64,000 nucleotides of DNA from Bubalus kerabau (GCF_029407905.1 NC_073626.1:80999482-81063481), one strand, 5' to 3'. Positions 11,490-22,614 are shown, counted from the stretch's first letter. Translations and numbers: made by a program. The notes: generated by a model from the letters alone, not told the origin.

Positions 11490-11690
11490 AGTTCCAACTC
11501 CTTTATCCATCTTCTCTATAACCAATGTGACTGCCCACCCTATCAATCTCCTAAATTCATTTGGAAACCATTTACTTCTGTCTTCCCTGTTACTACTACA
11601 CTCTGCCACCATCAACTCCTACCTAGGCAGTTACTGTAATAGCCTTCTAAATAGACTAGTCCCCAAGTTAGACCATGCTGCAAGATGAGT
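11490..11690 (+). mobile_element. L2 LINE ORF fragment
   Basis: CAGTTACTGTAATAGCCTTC and TAAATAGACTAGTCCCCAAG match a recurrent L2 coding block; the upstream CT-rich part fits the same family. Confidence 0.6.
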
Positions 11691-11711
11691 ACAAACAAAA
11701 AGGCAATGTGA

Positions 11712-12022
11712 ACTCATCAGTCCCACATTCCCAATCTATCCCTCCCTCCACCCTTCCCCACTGAAGATAACCAACAAGGACCTATTGTACAGCACAGGGA
11801 AATCTGCTCAATATTCTGTAAAAACCTAAATGGGAAAAGAATTTGAAAGATAGATACATGCATATATGTAATTGAATCACTTCACTGTACACCTGAAACT
11901 AACTCAAAATTGTTAATCAACTATGCTCCAATATAAAATAAAAATGAAACAAAAACTTACCAATTCCATAAACATCATAAAATCCAGAGAAATAAAGGAA
12001 CACTTTAATTAATTAACAACAA
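11712..12022 (+). mobile_element. 5'-truncated L1 3' end with apparent 3' transduction
   Basis: The body matches the ruminant L1 3' UTR: ACCTATTGTACAGCACAGGG, GTACACCTGAAACTAACTCA, ending in an A-rich tail near 11937-11955. About 64 bp of non-L1 sequence follow, then a second A-rich run. The whole block is flanked by an exact 19-bp direct repeat, AAACAAAAAGGCAATGTGA, at 11693-11711 and 12023-12041. A TSD lying outside the extra 64 bp means that segment was mobilised with the L1. Confidence 0.82.
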
Positions 12023-12295
12023 AAACAAAAAGGCAATGTGAGTAATGAAATCATGTAGCAGTATTTGGGGTCATCCAGATAATTCAGATTATGTATATTT
12101 TAAAAATTTAGACTATCAATGTGAACCATTTCAAAACACTTCCTCAGTTCTCAAGTAGATACAAGAGCCCCCAGTGCCCAAACTGACCCAGACTCATTCT
12201 TCAGATGGCAGCTTCACAGTCATTCCTTAGGGAACCATTCTCTGACTCGGAATAGGCTGGATGCTCAGAGCGGCCCACTTGTCACACTTACCTGT

Positions 12296-12440
12296 AGCTG
12301 TGTGATTGACATCTGCCTCCCTAGACTGACAGCTTCGTGAGGGTAGGGACTGCAAGCTTTACCTTTTCACTGTTGGTCTCAAATACCTAGTAGAGTGTTC
12401 AGCAAATAGAAGGATTTCAAATATTTGTGGGATAAATGAA
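12296..12440 (+). mobile_element. L2 LINE 3' end
   Basis: Typical L2 terminus: CTAGACTGACAGCTTCGTGA, GGGTAGGGACTGCAAGCTTT, then GTGTTCAGCAAATAGAAGG before a TAAATGAAT end. Confidence 0.75.
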
Positions 12441-13124
12441 TTTGTCCATAAATGAATGGAAATTAGAACGGCTTTGGTATTTTCTAATTCTGAATGTAAT
12501 ATATATTGTGTACAAATTTCAGGCTATCTAGGAAAAGTTAAGAAAGTTAAGTCAATTCCTTTCCAGTTTTCTTTTTTCTTCAAATTGGACTCGATCAACA
12601 TTTATTTGCATCTGCTGAGAATCGACTTTGTGGGAAGTACCTTTAAACCATGTGTATATGACTGAAAATCCATGGGATTTCCCCCTTATTAGGTACCAAA
12701 TGTGCCCAAATTTTGGGAAAGGACACAAGATTAATCTTCCTCTCACTCTTTTTTGCCATATTGAACCTGTCCACATCAGTTCCTAATTTGACCTGGGGCA
12801 TATAAGTAGCATCCCCCTAAATGCTGGTTCTTCCATCTTCCCTCTCTTGGGCACATTCTTTCCCATCCTCATTATACCTTGCTAGACAGTAGAATCAGTT
12901 GTGTTATATAATATACACTGAGGATTCAGCTATTTGTACTCAGCAAAAATAAAATAACAGCATAAAAGAATTGAGAACAAAAGAAAAATACTTTAGATAA
13001 CGTGGGACAAGCCATCCACCACCTTCTTAATTTGCTGGAGGTAGAGGCATGAACCTCTGTACCCTTGGGCCTTCTCAGTTCTTGCCTTACTTGCCTTTCA
13101 TAATAAGGACTGTCTTATTATATG
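12441..13124. other. Unique non-coding DNA
   Basis: AT-rich sequence, no exon or repeat recognised. Ends in TATTATATG, the left TSD of the BovB copy. Confidence 0.4.
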
Positions 13125-14902
13125 AAAGCCTTCTTCCGCGATCAATGCAAAGAAATAGAGGAAAACAACAGAATGGGAAAGACTAGGGATCTCTTCAAGA
13201 AAATCAGAGATACCAAAGGAACATTTCATGCAAAGATGAGCTCGATAAAACACAGAAATGGTATGGACCTAACAGAAGCAGAAGATATTAAGAAGAGATG
13301 GTAAGAATACACAGAAGAACTGTACAAAAAAGATCTTCACAACCCAGATAATCACAATGGTGTGATCATTCACCTAGAGCCAGACATCCTGAATGTGAAG
13401 TCAAATGGGCCTTAGAAAGCATCACTACGAACAAAGCTAGTGGAGGTGATGGAATTCCAGTTGAGCTATTCCAAATCCTGAAAGATGATGCTGTGAAAGT
13501 GCTGCACTCAATATGCCAGCAAATTTGGAAAACTCAGCAGTGGCCACAGCACTGGAAAAGGTCAGTTTTCATTCCAATCCCAAAGAAAGGCAATGCCAAA
13601 GAATGCTCAAACTACCACACAATTGCACTCATCTCACATGCTAGTAAAGTAATGCTCAAAATTCTCCAAGACAGGCTTCAGCAATATGTGAACCGTGAAC
13701 TTCCTGATGTTCAAGCTGGTTTTAGAAAAGGCAGAGGAACCAGAGATCAAATTGCCAACATCCGCTGGATCATCGAAAAAGCAAGAGAGTTCCAGAAAAA
13801 CATCTATTTCTGCTTTATTGACTATGCCAAAGCCTTTGACTGTGTGGATCACAATAAACTGTGGAAAATTCTTCAAGAGATGGGAATACCTGACCACCTG
13901 ATCTGCCTCTTGAGAAATCTGTATGCAGGTCAGGAAGCAACAGTTAGAACTGGACATGGAACAACAGACTGGTTCCAAATAGGAAAAGGAGTTCGTCAAG
14001 GCTGTATATTGTCACCCTGTTTATTTAACTTATATGCAGAGTACATCATGAGAAACGCTGGACTGGAAGAAACGCAAACTGGAATCAAGATTGCCGGGAG
14101 AAATATCAATCACCTCAGATATGCAGATGACACCACCCTTATGGCAGAAAGTGAAGAGGAACTCAAAAGCCTCTTGATGAAAGTTAAAGTGGAGAGTGAA
14201 AAAGTTGGCTTAAAGCTCAACATTCAGAAAACGAAGATCATGGCATCTGGTCCCACCACTTCATGGGAAATAGATGGGGAAACAGTGGAAACAGTGTCAG
14301 ACTTTATTTTTCGGGGCTCCAAAATCACTACAGGTGGTGACTGCAGCCATGAAATTAAAAGACACTTACTCCTTGGAAGGAAAGTTATGACCAACCTAGA
14401 TAGCATATTGAAAAGCAGAGACATTACTTTGTCAACAAAGGTTCGTCTAGTCAAGGCTATGGTTTTTCCTGTGGTCATGTATGGATGTGACAGTTGGATT
14501 GTGAAGAAGGCTGAGCACCAAAAAATTGATGCTTTTGAACTGTGGTGTTGGAGAAGACTCTTGAGAGTCCCTTGGACTGCAAGGAGATGCAACCAGTCCA
14601 TTCTGAAGGAGATCAGCCCTGGGATTTCTTTGGAAGGAATGATGCTAAAGCTGAAACTCCAGTACTTTGGCCACCTCATGTGAAGAGTTGACTCATTGGA
14701 AAAGATTCTGATGCTGGGAGGGATTGGGGGCAGGAGGAGAAGGGGACGACAGAGGATGAGATGGCTGGATGGCATCACTGACTCGATGGATGTGAGTCTG
14801 GGTGAACTCCAGGAGTTGCTGATGGACAGGGAGGCCTGGTGTGCTTGGATTCATGGGGTCACAAAGAGTCGGACATGACTGAGTGACTGATCTGATCTGA
14901 TC
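13125..14902 (+). mobile_element. BovB LINE, 5'-truncated, decayed reverse-transcriptase copy
   Basis: BovB is an RTE-class LINE that spread horizontally between reptiles and ruminants. This copy lacks the endonuclease region and starts just before the RT domain. The longest open stretch, 13493-14683, holds RT motif A (DYAKAFDCVD), motif B (GVRQGCILSP) and the YADD active site at 14120-14131. Compared with the copy at 35.8-37.9 kb, the frame is broken by CAA to TAA near 13303, a 1-bp deletion near 13391 and CGA to TGA at 14681-14683. The 3' tail is a (CTGAT)n-type repeat. A 9-bp TSD, TATTATATG, sits at 13116-13124 and 14903-14911. Dead, but fairly recent. Confidence 0.95.
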
Positions 14903-15039
14903 TATTATATGTATTATAAATTTAGGAATATACACTCAATTTTTACATATGACCTAATCTTGGAACCTAGCAGCAGCAGCAGCAACCTTGGAACCTAGTC
15001 CTTGGGTTACATTCTGTTGCATTTCATACTGTGTTCTCC

Positions 15040-15345
15040 CCTCTCTGCTTTCATTTATGTGTTACATTAGGATGGTGTATCCTCCTTCAATTGACCACAT
15101 ATTTATTCCTCAAGGCCCAGCTCAAATACCACTTTATCAGCATCCTGGCATCCCCGATCAGAATGAACCAAAGCTTCTACTGCACCCTCACCACAAAGTT
15201 GTATACTTCTCTTTACTACTCTTTGCTGCCAGCTGTGGACTGGGGCTTGCTGTCCTAATGTCAGAACTGGATCACAAGCTCCTTGAGAAGAGGTATCATA
15301 CATATTTTTGTGTCCCTGGCAGGTAGCCTAGAGCCTGCGTAAGCT
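15040..15345 (+). mobile_element. L2 LINE 3' region
   Basis: CAAGGCCCAGCTCAAATACC, then ATCACAAGCTCCTTGAGAAG, in the order of the L2 3' end. Short frames on both strands are chance. A small (AGC)n run lies just upstream at about 14969-14984. Confidence 0.75.
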
Positions 15346-15569
15346 TTTGATAATTTATGCTAGATAATAAAACACAACCTCATGAAATTTTCTTTGACCT
15401 ATAACCTATTAAAACATCCATGATACAAATCCTCAGTTACAGTGTTCAGTGTCGTGCTTGCTCCCGGGTCTACCCCCTCAATGGATTGCTTGTTTAATTT
15501 AATATACTCAAGTTTTATTCTCAGGAATGATAGTTAACACTAAGCCAGAGCTTAAAACTTTATGAGGTA

Positions 15570-15870
15570 CAGTGTAATCTATAAAAATATTGAATCACTA
15601 TGCTGTACACTTGGGCTTCCCTGGTGGCTCAGATAGTAAAGAATCTGCCCACAGCGCAGGAGACTTGGGTTTGATCCCTGGCTTGGGAAGATCTCCTGGA
15701 GAAGGGAATGGTAACCCACTCCAGTATCTGGGCTGGAGAATTCCATGGACTGTATAGTCCATGGGGTGACAAAGAGTCAGACACAACTGAGCGATGTCAC
15801 TTTCATGGTGTACACCTAAAACTAACGTACTATTGTAAATCTAATCTTTCTAAAAGAACATTAAGGAGAA
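15570..15870 (+). mobile_element. L1 3' end split by a Bov-tA SINE
   Basis: Left piece TGAATCACTATGCTGTACAC and right piece GGTGTACACCTAAAACTAAC plus ATTGTAAATCTAATC join into the ruminant L1 3' terminus once the SINE at 15613-15804 is removed. Confidence 0.6.
15613..15804 (+). mobile_element. Bov-tA SINE inserted in L1
   Basis: tRNA-Glu head GCTTCCCTGGTGGCTCAGAT, then the BovA body with the diagnostic GGACTGTATAGTCCATGGGG. An imperfect TSD (ATGCTGTACACTT at 15600-15612; ATGGTGTACACCT at 15805-15817) marks the insertion into the L1 tail. Confidence 0.9.
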
Positions 15871-16384
15871 GCAGAAAGCTGGAAACAAAACTCTCTAAAG
15901 TCCTAAACGTCCATATTCTCCCATGCAAGTACTAAGCCCGACCCTGTTTCGTTTCTGAGCTCAGATGAGAGTGTCCACATTCAAGGTGGTATGGCCATAG
16001 ACTAAACTTCCATATTCTTAGAAGAACACACCTATCATGATGTTAAAATACAAATTATATAACAAAATTTAGACATGTCACCAGAGACAAAAAGTAGCTA
16101 TTATCTATTTGGTTCCAGATAAATAGCTATTGTTTATTGTTTATTAATTACCACCATCTGTCATTTAAAATTTTCACACCATCTGTCAATAACTGCATGC
16201 AGAAGGCAGCAGATTCATACCTCTTCTTGTTGGTCAGATGCAATGTGCTCTACCCAGATAACTATTAGCAAAGAACAATGCTTGACTTCTGTACCCAACT
16301 TCATTTGTCACAGAGGGAATCTCACCTTAAGTCCATCAACTCAAAATAGGAGTCTCTCATCCTGTGTATAAACTGGAACTAATT
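15871..16384. other. Unique AT-rich DNA
   Basis: No exon or repeat recognised. Contains a local duplication of TATTTATTG-like sequence near 16120-16145. Confidence 0.35.
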
Positions 16385-16690
16385 TTCATATTTTGGTTTT
16401 TAACTTCTATTGTTGAATATTTCAAATATATACTTGAGGAGAAATACAATAAAGACCCCAACACCTCAATAAACCCTCATGAGCAGCTTCAGTGATAATC
16501 AACTCACAGTCAATGTGTTTTCATCCCTATCTTCCTCTCCCTGCCTACCTTAAATTATTTGGAAACGAATCCTCAACATATTATTTAATCTATAAATATT
16601 TCAAGCTCTTGGAAACAAGACCTAACCACAACGCTATTGTCACACCTAAAACAGGAACCATAATTCACATTCACCCGATGAGCCCATTTT
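16385..16690 (+). mobile_element. Ancient interspersed repeat, probably L1M-related
   Basis: AGCTTCAGTGATAATCAACT, ACCTTAAATTATTTGGAAAC and GCTATTGTCACACCTAAAAC occur in the order of a common old mammalian repeat. Class assignment is from memory and uncertain. Confidence 0.4.
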
Positions 16691-17520
16691 GATCCTGCTG
16701 CAGAAATGGATCTCGTTAAATATCTCCCTGTAAACAGCTCAAAAGCCCTTTATAAACTGTACACGTGATGACTGACTATTACAATGCTACTCGAAGGGCA
16801 AAGAAAACCAGCTCGTTCCCTGAATGCTGCTTCATACTGAACTCGGTTTTTGGGGAGGGGTTGCATATTTTACTCCTTATAAGGTAAAGAAAATGGTCAT
16901 TGGCACCCACACTACCGTAACAACCCTGACAGCCACTTTTTCTACACTGCCCAGGGTTACAAATGCATGAAATTGCCTGCTGGACTTCAGCTGTACATGT
17001 GAACAACTGGTTTTCCACACAGCAATCATTCATTTTACAATCTCACATCTCCCCTAATGAATTTCCTATGAATACTGGTATTAAAGAACCTGAAAGAGGA
17101 AAGACCTCTTTTTAAAGTTAAATGCCATATTTTTCAAAAGGTTGCTGCAGAATTTTTTCCTTACCCGTTAGAGAAAAAGGACATTTATGCAAAGAAATGT
17201 CTTTCTGTGAGGCCAATATTGAATTTTCCATTGTTGGTGCGCAGTGTCTCTTGGGAGGCTCTTAATTGAATCAGTCTTGAAAGGTTTTCTTTGTGTTTTC
17301 CCTCAGACCCTCTTACGGATTATAGAAGCATTGATAGTGAGCACAGCTCTAATGGAAGATGCTGTCATCTCATTATTCAGTCTGGTCTCTGTCTCAATAG
17401 CTCATGCCTCTTAAGTGGCTGGTATGCTATCAGGTCAAAAAGAGGTCAAGGTAGCCAGACACAGGAAGCAGTAGCTCTTCACAGGGGACAGAAGAATAGT
17501 GGTGGAGAGAAAGAGATGGT
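16691..17520. other. Repeat-free DNA; candidate conserved element
   Basis: No transposon trace. 17100-17290 is high-complexity and free of simple sequence. Exon signals were not found. Confidence 0.35.
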
Positions 17521-17658
17521 ACTGCTGCTGCTGCTGCTAAGTCGCTTCAGTGGTGTCCGACTCTGTGCGACTCCATGGACTGCAGCCTACCAGGCTCCTG
17601 TGTCCATGGGATTTTCCAGGCAAGAGTACTGGAGTGGAGTGCCATTGCCTTCTCCGAC
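17521..17658 (-). mobile_element. BOV-A2-type monomer
   Basis: One reversed BovA unit with its (CTG)n end, CTGCTGCTGCTGCTAAGTCG, and body ending at GGAGTGCCATTGCCTTCTCC. Confidence 0.9.
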
Positions 17659-18581
17659 CCTACTGCATACTCCAGACTAATTTACCCAAGTATAGAGGAA
17701 GGTCCACACATTTACCCAATGAAGACCAGGGAACATAACAGAATTCTGCAATGGTTTCTGAGGGCAAGGCACAGTAAGACTCAAGAGCTTATGGGGTGGG
17801 TCATGCACAGGCGGTGCGGCTTTCATGAGGCTACCTGCCATGCCAGGGTTGTTTTCCCACATGCATCATCTTAATCTGAAAACTTGGCCAGGAAAGGCTA
17901 GCCATCAGGATATGACTCCTGCCTCTGTCTAAATGCTGCAGCTGAATTACTTGCAACTTTTCCTGTTCTATATTGAATAGTCAGACATCTTCTTGACTTA
18001 AGCTTTATTTCCTTAAAGAATCCTCCTCTGTCTCCGTGCCCCATCTAAAGCCCCCCGTGTCTGATCATGTCCTCACTGACATATATGAACCATCATTTTC
18101 AAATAAGCTAGAAACACTGCTGACTAATGCTTTAAACCTCTCAAGGCATTTTTTTTTTTTTTGCACACTCTCATTGATGCACACAAAAACTCTTTGCCAA
18201 AAAACACTTCATTACACTCAACAGTAGACGCAGCAAAAGAAGAGAGAAGACAGGCGATTTGAACATGTTCATGAATAGTAAGTTAGTATCAAGATGAAAA
18301 CTTGAACAGGATCCTTAATTCCTTGTCTGACATTGTTTCCACATTATCTCACTTAAGAGGAGATTCTGAAAAACAATCAGCCCTTCTAGACTGTTGGGAA
18401 ATAGTATTCCAATATCCTTGGCCCATGCAAGTTCAATGACACATTCTATACATACATACACTCTCACATTCATATGGGTTGCTTGGCCATTATTATCTGA
18501 TTAAAGTGGAAGCAATAGTTTTAATAGTTGAAAAAGAAGTGAAATAGGACAATAATTAAAATGTTGCACATGTAATCCATA
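17659..18581. other. Unique non-coding DNA
   Basis: No exon recognised. Contains a T-run near 18150-18163 and AT-rich sequence. Confidence 0.35.
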
Positions 18582-18643
18582 TGCATATGTATGTGTGTGT
18601 ATGTGTGTGTGTGTATATATATATTTATATATGTATGTATACA
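18582..18643. repeat. (TG)n(TA)n microsatellite
   Basis: TATGTGTGTG units grade into TATATATAT and back to TATGTATG. Confidence 0.9.
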
Positions 18644-18902
18644 TCTTTGTTTATCAATTTTTCTTGAGGTAGGACCAAGGGTTTTCCTTTCACATTGGGC
18701 TCTCTCGTTGACCTTTCTTGCAAACACCATTTTTGAAATGTTAAATCTATAATTTCTACTTTGGGCTTCTTTAAAATAGAGTGAAAACTTAAAGCCACTT
18801 GGAAGCAATATGAGTGCAGAAGACTTTCGGGTCTTTATAATTCTCCTCCAGTCTTTCAGAGCTGTCTCATCTACAGTTAATTCAATAGCAGTCTTTTAGA
18901 TA

Positions 18903-19341
18903 CAGTTGTCCCTCAGTCTCCCCGGGGGATTGGTTCCAAGCCCTCCACAGATACTAAAATCCTCAAGTGCTCAAGACCCTTATGTAATTGCCTATTACAG
19001 TCACTCTCTCAGGACTTTCCTAGTGGCTAAGACAGTAAAGCATCTGCCTACAGTGTGGGAGACCTGGGTTCGATCCCTGGGTCAGGAAGATCCCCTGGAG
19101 AAGGAAATGGCAACCCACTCCAGTATTCTTCCCTGGAAAATCCTATGAACAGAGGAGCCTGGTAGGCTACAGTCCATGGGGTCACAAAGAGTCAGACAAG
19201 ACTGAATGACTTCATTTCTTCACTTCACAGTCGCTCTCAGTATTCATGGGTTCCTTAACTCTGGATCCAAACAACAAGCAGCTTGAATTCATGGTTGGTT
19301 GAACCCATGGAGGCAGAAACTGTGGGTAGGGAGGGCCAATT
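18903..19341. mobile_element. Tigger/MER2-type DNA transposon split by a SINE
   Basis: Left end CAGTTGTCCCTCAGTCTCCC, then GGGGGATTGGTTCCAAGCCC; right end GTTGGTTGAACCCATGGAGG, then GGGAGGGCCAATTA. The ends are imperfect inverted repeats and sit next to TA dinucleotides, as expected for Tc1/mariner-Tigger elements. Interior largely deleted; a Bov-tA occupies 19009-19226. Confidence 0.75.
19009..19226 (+). mobile_element. Bov-tA SINE nested in Tigger/MER2 element
   Basis: tRNA head with TGGGTTCGATCCCTGGGTCA and a full BovA body. TSD ACAGTCACTCTC (18997-19008) versus ACAGTCGCTCTC (19227-19238), one transition. Confidence 0.92.
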
Positions 19342-19565
19342 ATACCTGCTTTTTAGTTTTCACAAATGTTTAACTTCTATAGTTTTAGAAGAAGTTCTTT
19401 TGTTTTTACACTTATGTTTAGTATGTCATTTAGTATTTTTTTATACTGAATGATAAAATCACACATATAACTGGCAGAGGTTGGCAGGCAATCATTTGAC
19501 TCTTCGAAGGCGTGTGACTCTACCTCTGGGAGAAGACCTTAGGCATCGCATAGAGTAGTGGGAGC

Positions 19566-19802
19566 GCCAATTCTTTGGCCACCTGATGCAGACAGTTGAT
19601 TCACTGGAAAAGACCCTGATGCTGGGAAAGATTGAGGGCAGGAAGAGAAGGGGGTGACAGAGGATGAGATGGTTGGATGGCATCATCGACTTAATGGACA
19701 TGAGTTAGGATAAACTCTGGGAAACAGAGAAAGACAGGGATGCCTGGTGTGCTGCAGTCCACATGCTGGATATGCCTTAGAGACTGAACAACAAAAACAA
19801 CA
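19566..19802 (+). mobile_element. BovB 3' fragment with CAA tail
   Basis: TTCTTTGGCCACCTGATGCA through GATGCTGGGAAAGATTGAGG to an ACAACAAAAACAAC tail. Old subfamily, 5'-truncated. Confidence 0.87.
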
Positions 19803-20396
19803 AGAGCAGTGGACACATTATGAGCTGTTTGAGTGCCATGGGTTTGCTCTACTGGGAAAAGCAGTGTCTGTTCACATAGGGGAGTGGGGCAGCTAAGTAG
19901 AAGATGACTAACTGTTTCTGGGTTTTTTCCTCCTAAGAAGCAATACAGTTTGGTAGGAAAAACATCTAGCAAGAAGAAGACTGTCCACAGCTCTGGGTCT
20001 GGGCCCGAAGGACTTCATGCAGTTGTAGAACTTTCTCTGGGCACTCAGTTTTCTCATTAGAAAATTAAGAAAATGGACAACAGCATGGTTGCTTAGAGCA
20101 CCGGGAATGAGAAAGATTCTTGGCCCTGGACTTGGCCCAGTAGAAAAATCATGCCATGATTGATTGTCAATGTCTGCTCTGAGTAGTTAAGAGGGAAGTG
20201 GTAAAACACACACATATCATCTTGGAGCTAGATAATTCTGATCCCTGTGTAATGAAAAGGGTGCAGGCTTCAGGACTGCAATTAACTCTTGTGACCTTCA
20301 GCAAAGTTAATTACTTCTATGAGCCTCGGGAAAGCAGGAGAACTCCTTGGGGACCTAGGTAAGCTATTTTCTAAATGCTATTCTTGGATTATTCTC
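19803..20396. other. Unique non-coding DNA
   Basis: No exon or repeat recognised. Confidence 0.35.
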
Positions 20397-20673
20397 TGCT
20401 GCTGCTGCTGCTAAGTCGCTTCAGTCGTGTCCGACTCTGTGCGACCCCATGGACGGCAGCCCACCAGGCTCCCCCGTCCCCGGGATTCTCCAGGCAAGAA
20501 CACTGGAGTGGGTTGCCATTTCCTTCTCCAATGCATGAAAGGGAAAAGTAAAAGTGAAGTGGTTCAGTTGTGTCCGACTCTTAGTGACCCCATGGACTGC
20601 AGCCTACCAGGCTCCTCCGTCCATGGGATTTTCCAGGCAAGAGTGCTGGAGTGGGGTGCCATCGCCTTCTCCG
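20397..20673 (-). mobile_element. BOV-A2 dimeric SINE
   Basis: Reversed dimer with (CTG)n end, linker AATGCATGAAAGGGAAAAGT and final GCCATCGCCTTCTCCG. Many CpGs remain (GTCGCTTCAGTCGTGTCCGA), so it looks young. Confidence 0.95.
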
Positions 20674-20715
20674 TCTCACATATATAAGCCCTGAGAAAAC
20701 ATCAGCACACAGTGT

Positions 20716-20913
20716 GCGCGTGCTGAGTCATTTCAGTCATGTCTGACCGTAGCCCCCCAGGCTCCTCTGTCAATGGGATTCTCCAGGCAAGAATACTGCA
20801 GTGGGTTACCATGCCCTCCTCCAGGGGATCTTTCTGACCCAGAGATCAAACCCGCATCTCTTACGTCTCCTGCATTGGCAGGTGGATTCTTTCCCACTAG
20901 CGCCACCTGTGTA
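20716..20913 (-). mobile_element. Bov-tA SINE
   Basis: Reversed BovA body, then tRNA head read as CCCACTAGCGCCACCTGTGT. The A-box segment on the minus strand is close to the Bov-tA consensus. Confidence 0.9.
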
Positions 20914-21314
20914 CTCAGTAACTGTCAGAGAAATGGAACCATTGTTGTACTAAGAGCTTAGCACAATATAGGTAACAGGCGCTCAATAAATACTGATTTT
21001 CCTTTCCTTCCTAAATTGTACAATCCTGGATGACAAGTTTCATGTGCACAGAGACACAATTTCCTTTTCTCTTCTATCCTTGAATAATATTTAGGCTGAA
21101 TATAAAAATATAGAAACCTGAAGAATGGTTTGGAAGTATCTTAGTATTAAAGTGTTAGGAAGTTTTTTGAGCCTTCTAACTCCACATAAAATTTTAATAG
21201 AATGTGAGTATCAGACTATTTTCCTGGTTGCAAAGTATGGTATGAAGATGATTTTAGATGTGAGATGAACAGGAATGAGTTATATATTTATGTGAATGTG
21301 TATTTTACAAAATA
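20914..21314. other. Unique DNA with possible L2 tail
   Basis: AGCTTAGCACAATATAGGTA then GGCGCTCAATAAATACTG near 20955-20995 resembles the last 40 bp of L2. The rest is AT-rich and unrecognised. Confidence 0.35.
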
Positions 21315-21394
21315 TTGGGTTAGCCAAAAAGTTTGTTTGGGTTTTTTCATAAGGTGTTACAGAGAAACCTAAATGAACTTTATGGCCAATGCAA
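21315..21394. mobile_element. 80-bp mariner-derived palindromic MITE (MADE1-like)
   Basis: Both halves are near-complementary: TTGGGTTAGCCAAAAAGTTT at the left and AATGAACTTTATGGCCAATGC at the right. A TA dinucleotide flanks each end (21313-21314 and 21395-21396), matching mariner target duplication. RNA from it would fold into a single long hairpin. Confidence 0.85.
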
Positions 21395-21575
21395 TATAAC
21401 TCACCCTGTTTAATTTTCTGTAGTAGTATAACGATTTCTTTTAAACTAAATATCTAAAAATAAAAATAAGTGACTCTATTAAGGAAAACTTTCAAGTAAG
21501 AAATGATAGTATATGGTTCTGGCACAAATTATAGTTTGAAAGTGGCCAGAGTTAAAGAAACTTATAACTAGGTAA

Positions 21576-21702
21576 TTGGCATCGCTGATTCAATGGACAT
21601 GAACTTGGGCAAACTCTGAGAGATAGTGAGGGACAGGGAGGCCTGGTATGAAGGGGTCATGAAGAGTCAGACATAACTTAGCTAGTAAACAACAACAAAT
21701 AC
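21576..21702 (+). mobile_element. Short BovB 3' fragment with TSD
   Basis: GGCATCGCTGATTCAATGGA to AAGAGTCAGACATAACTTAG and a CAACAACAAAT tail. TSD ATAACTAGGTAA (21564-21575) and ATAACTAGTTAA (21703-21714), one mismatch, shows that only the last 127 bp were inserted. Confidence 0.85.
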
Positions 21703-21714
21703 ATAACTAGTTAA

Positions 21715-22050
21715 AAGCATGGAAATTTTCTATAGCTCAACTGAAGTTTGCCTTTTCTCAGTTGTAGGGAGGACAATTCTCAAGTTTTCTGTAAAATTTT
21801 GTTATTTACTTAAATTAAAATTAAAGGTATACACAAGGAAATTGTTGATCATTCATCCTAGGCATGTGTATTGCAGATTATAATTTTCTGCAGCCTATAT
21901 GTTATTAAGCCTTTTTCTTTTAGAAAAATCATTCAGCAATGAAACAATGGCATTTTAAAGATGACAATATCTCATGGTATTCTATGAAGAACACTATTAT
22001 TTCTAGGTCTTCATCCTCTAAACAATTTTGAGAACCATAGGTTCAGAGCA
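21715..22050. other. Unique AT-rich DNA
   Basis: No exon or repeat recognised. Confidence 0.35.
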
Positions 22051-22258
22051 TCAGTGCTCAAGTGGGGCTGATGTTGCCCCACAGGAAGCATTTGGCAATG
22101 GGGGACATTTTTAGCTGTGATAACTAGGGTGTCCGTGCTGCTGGCATCTGGTGAACAGAGGCCAGGAACGCTGCTAAACATCCCATAATCAATATGATAA
22201 TCCACAGCAAAGAATTACCTGACCCAAATGTCGATAGTGCTAAAGTTGAGAAACCCTG
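22051..22258 (+). mobile_element. hAT-Charlie MITE, MER20-like
   Basis: CAGTGCTCAAGTGGGGCTGA, GAAGCATTTGGCAATGGGGG, GCTAAACATCCCATAATCAA, and a closing AAAGTTGAGAAACCCTG which is the inverted terminal repeat. MER20 copies have been reported as enhancers in endometrium; no activity is implied here. Confidence 0.7.
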
Positions 22259-22445
22259 CTTTAGAGTTTTGTTTATAAATGACTTATGAACATCTTGATC
22301 TAACACCCACAGCTGAATGTTTAACATGTTCTGATGAGGCTGTAAATACCTACTTCCAAACTTATTTTCAGAAAGCATTAGGAAAAAAAAGAAAGAGACC
22401 TCATAGAATTTTAACCCCCTTTTTAAAAATTACTCCTCCATTTAG

Positions 22446-22614
22446 TTTTTAAAAACATTTATTTGTTTATTTATTTGGCTGTGCCAGGTCTTGGTTGTGG
22501 CATGTGGGGTTTTTAGTTGCAGACTATGGGATCTAATTCTCTCACCAGGGATTGAACCCAGGCCTCTTGCATAGGGAGTGCAGTCTTAGTCACTGGGCCA
22601 CCAGGGAAGTTCCT
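22446..22614 (-). mobile_element. CHR-2-type SINE
   Basis: Reversed: TTTATTTGTTTATTTATTTG tail, GGGATTGAACCCAGGCCTCT, then GGGCCACCAGGGAAGTTCC at the head. Confidence 0.8.
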
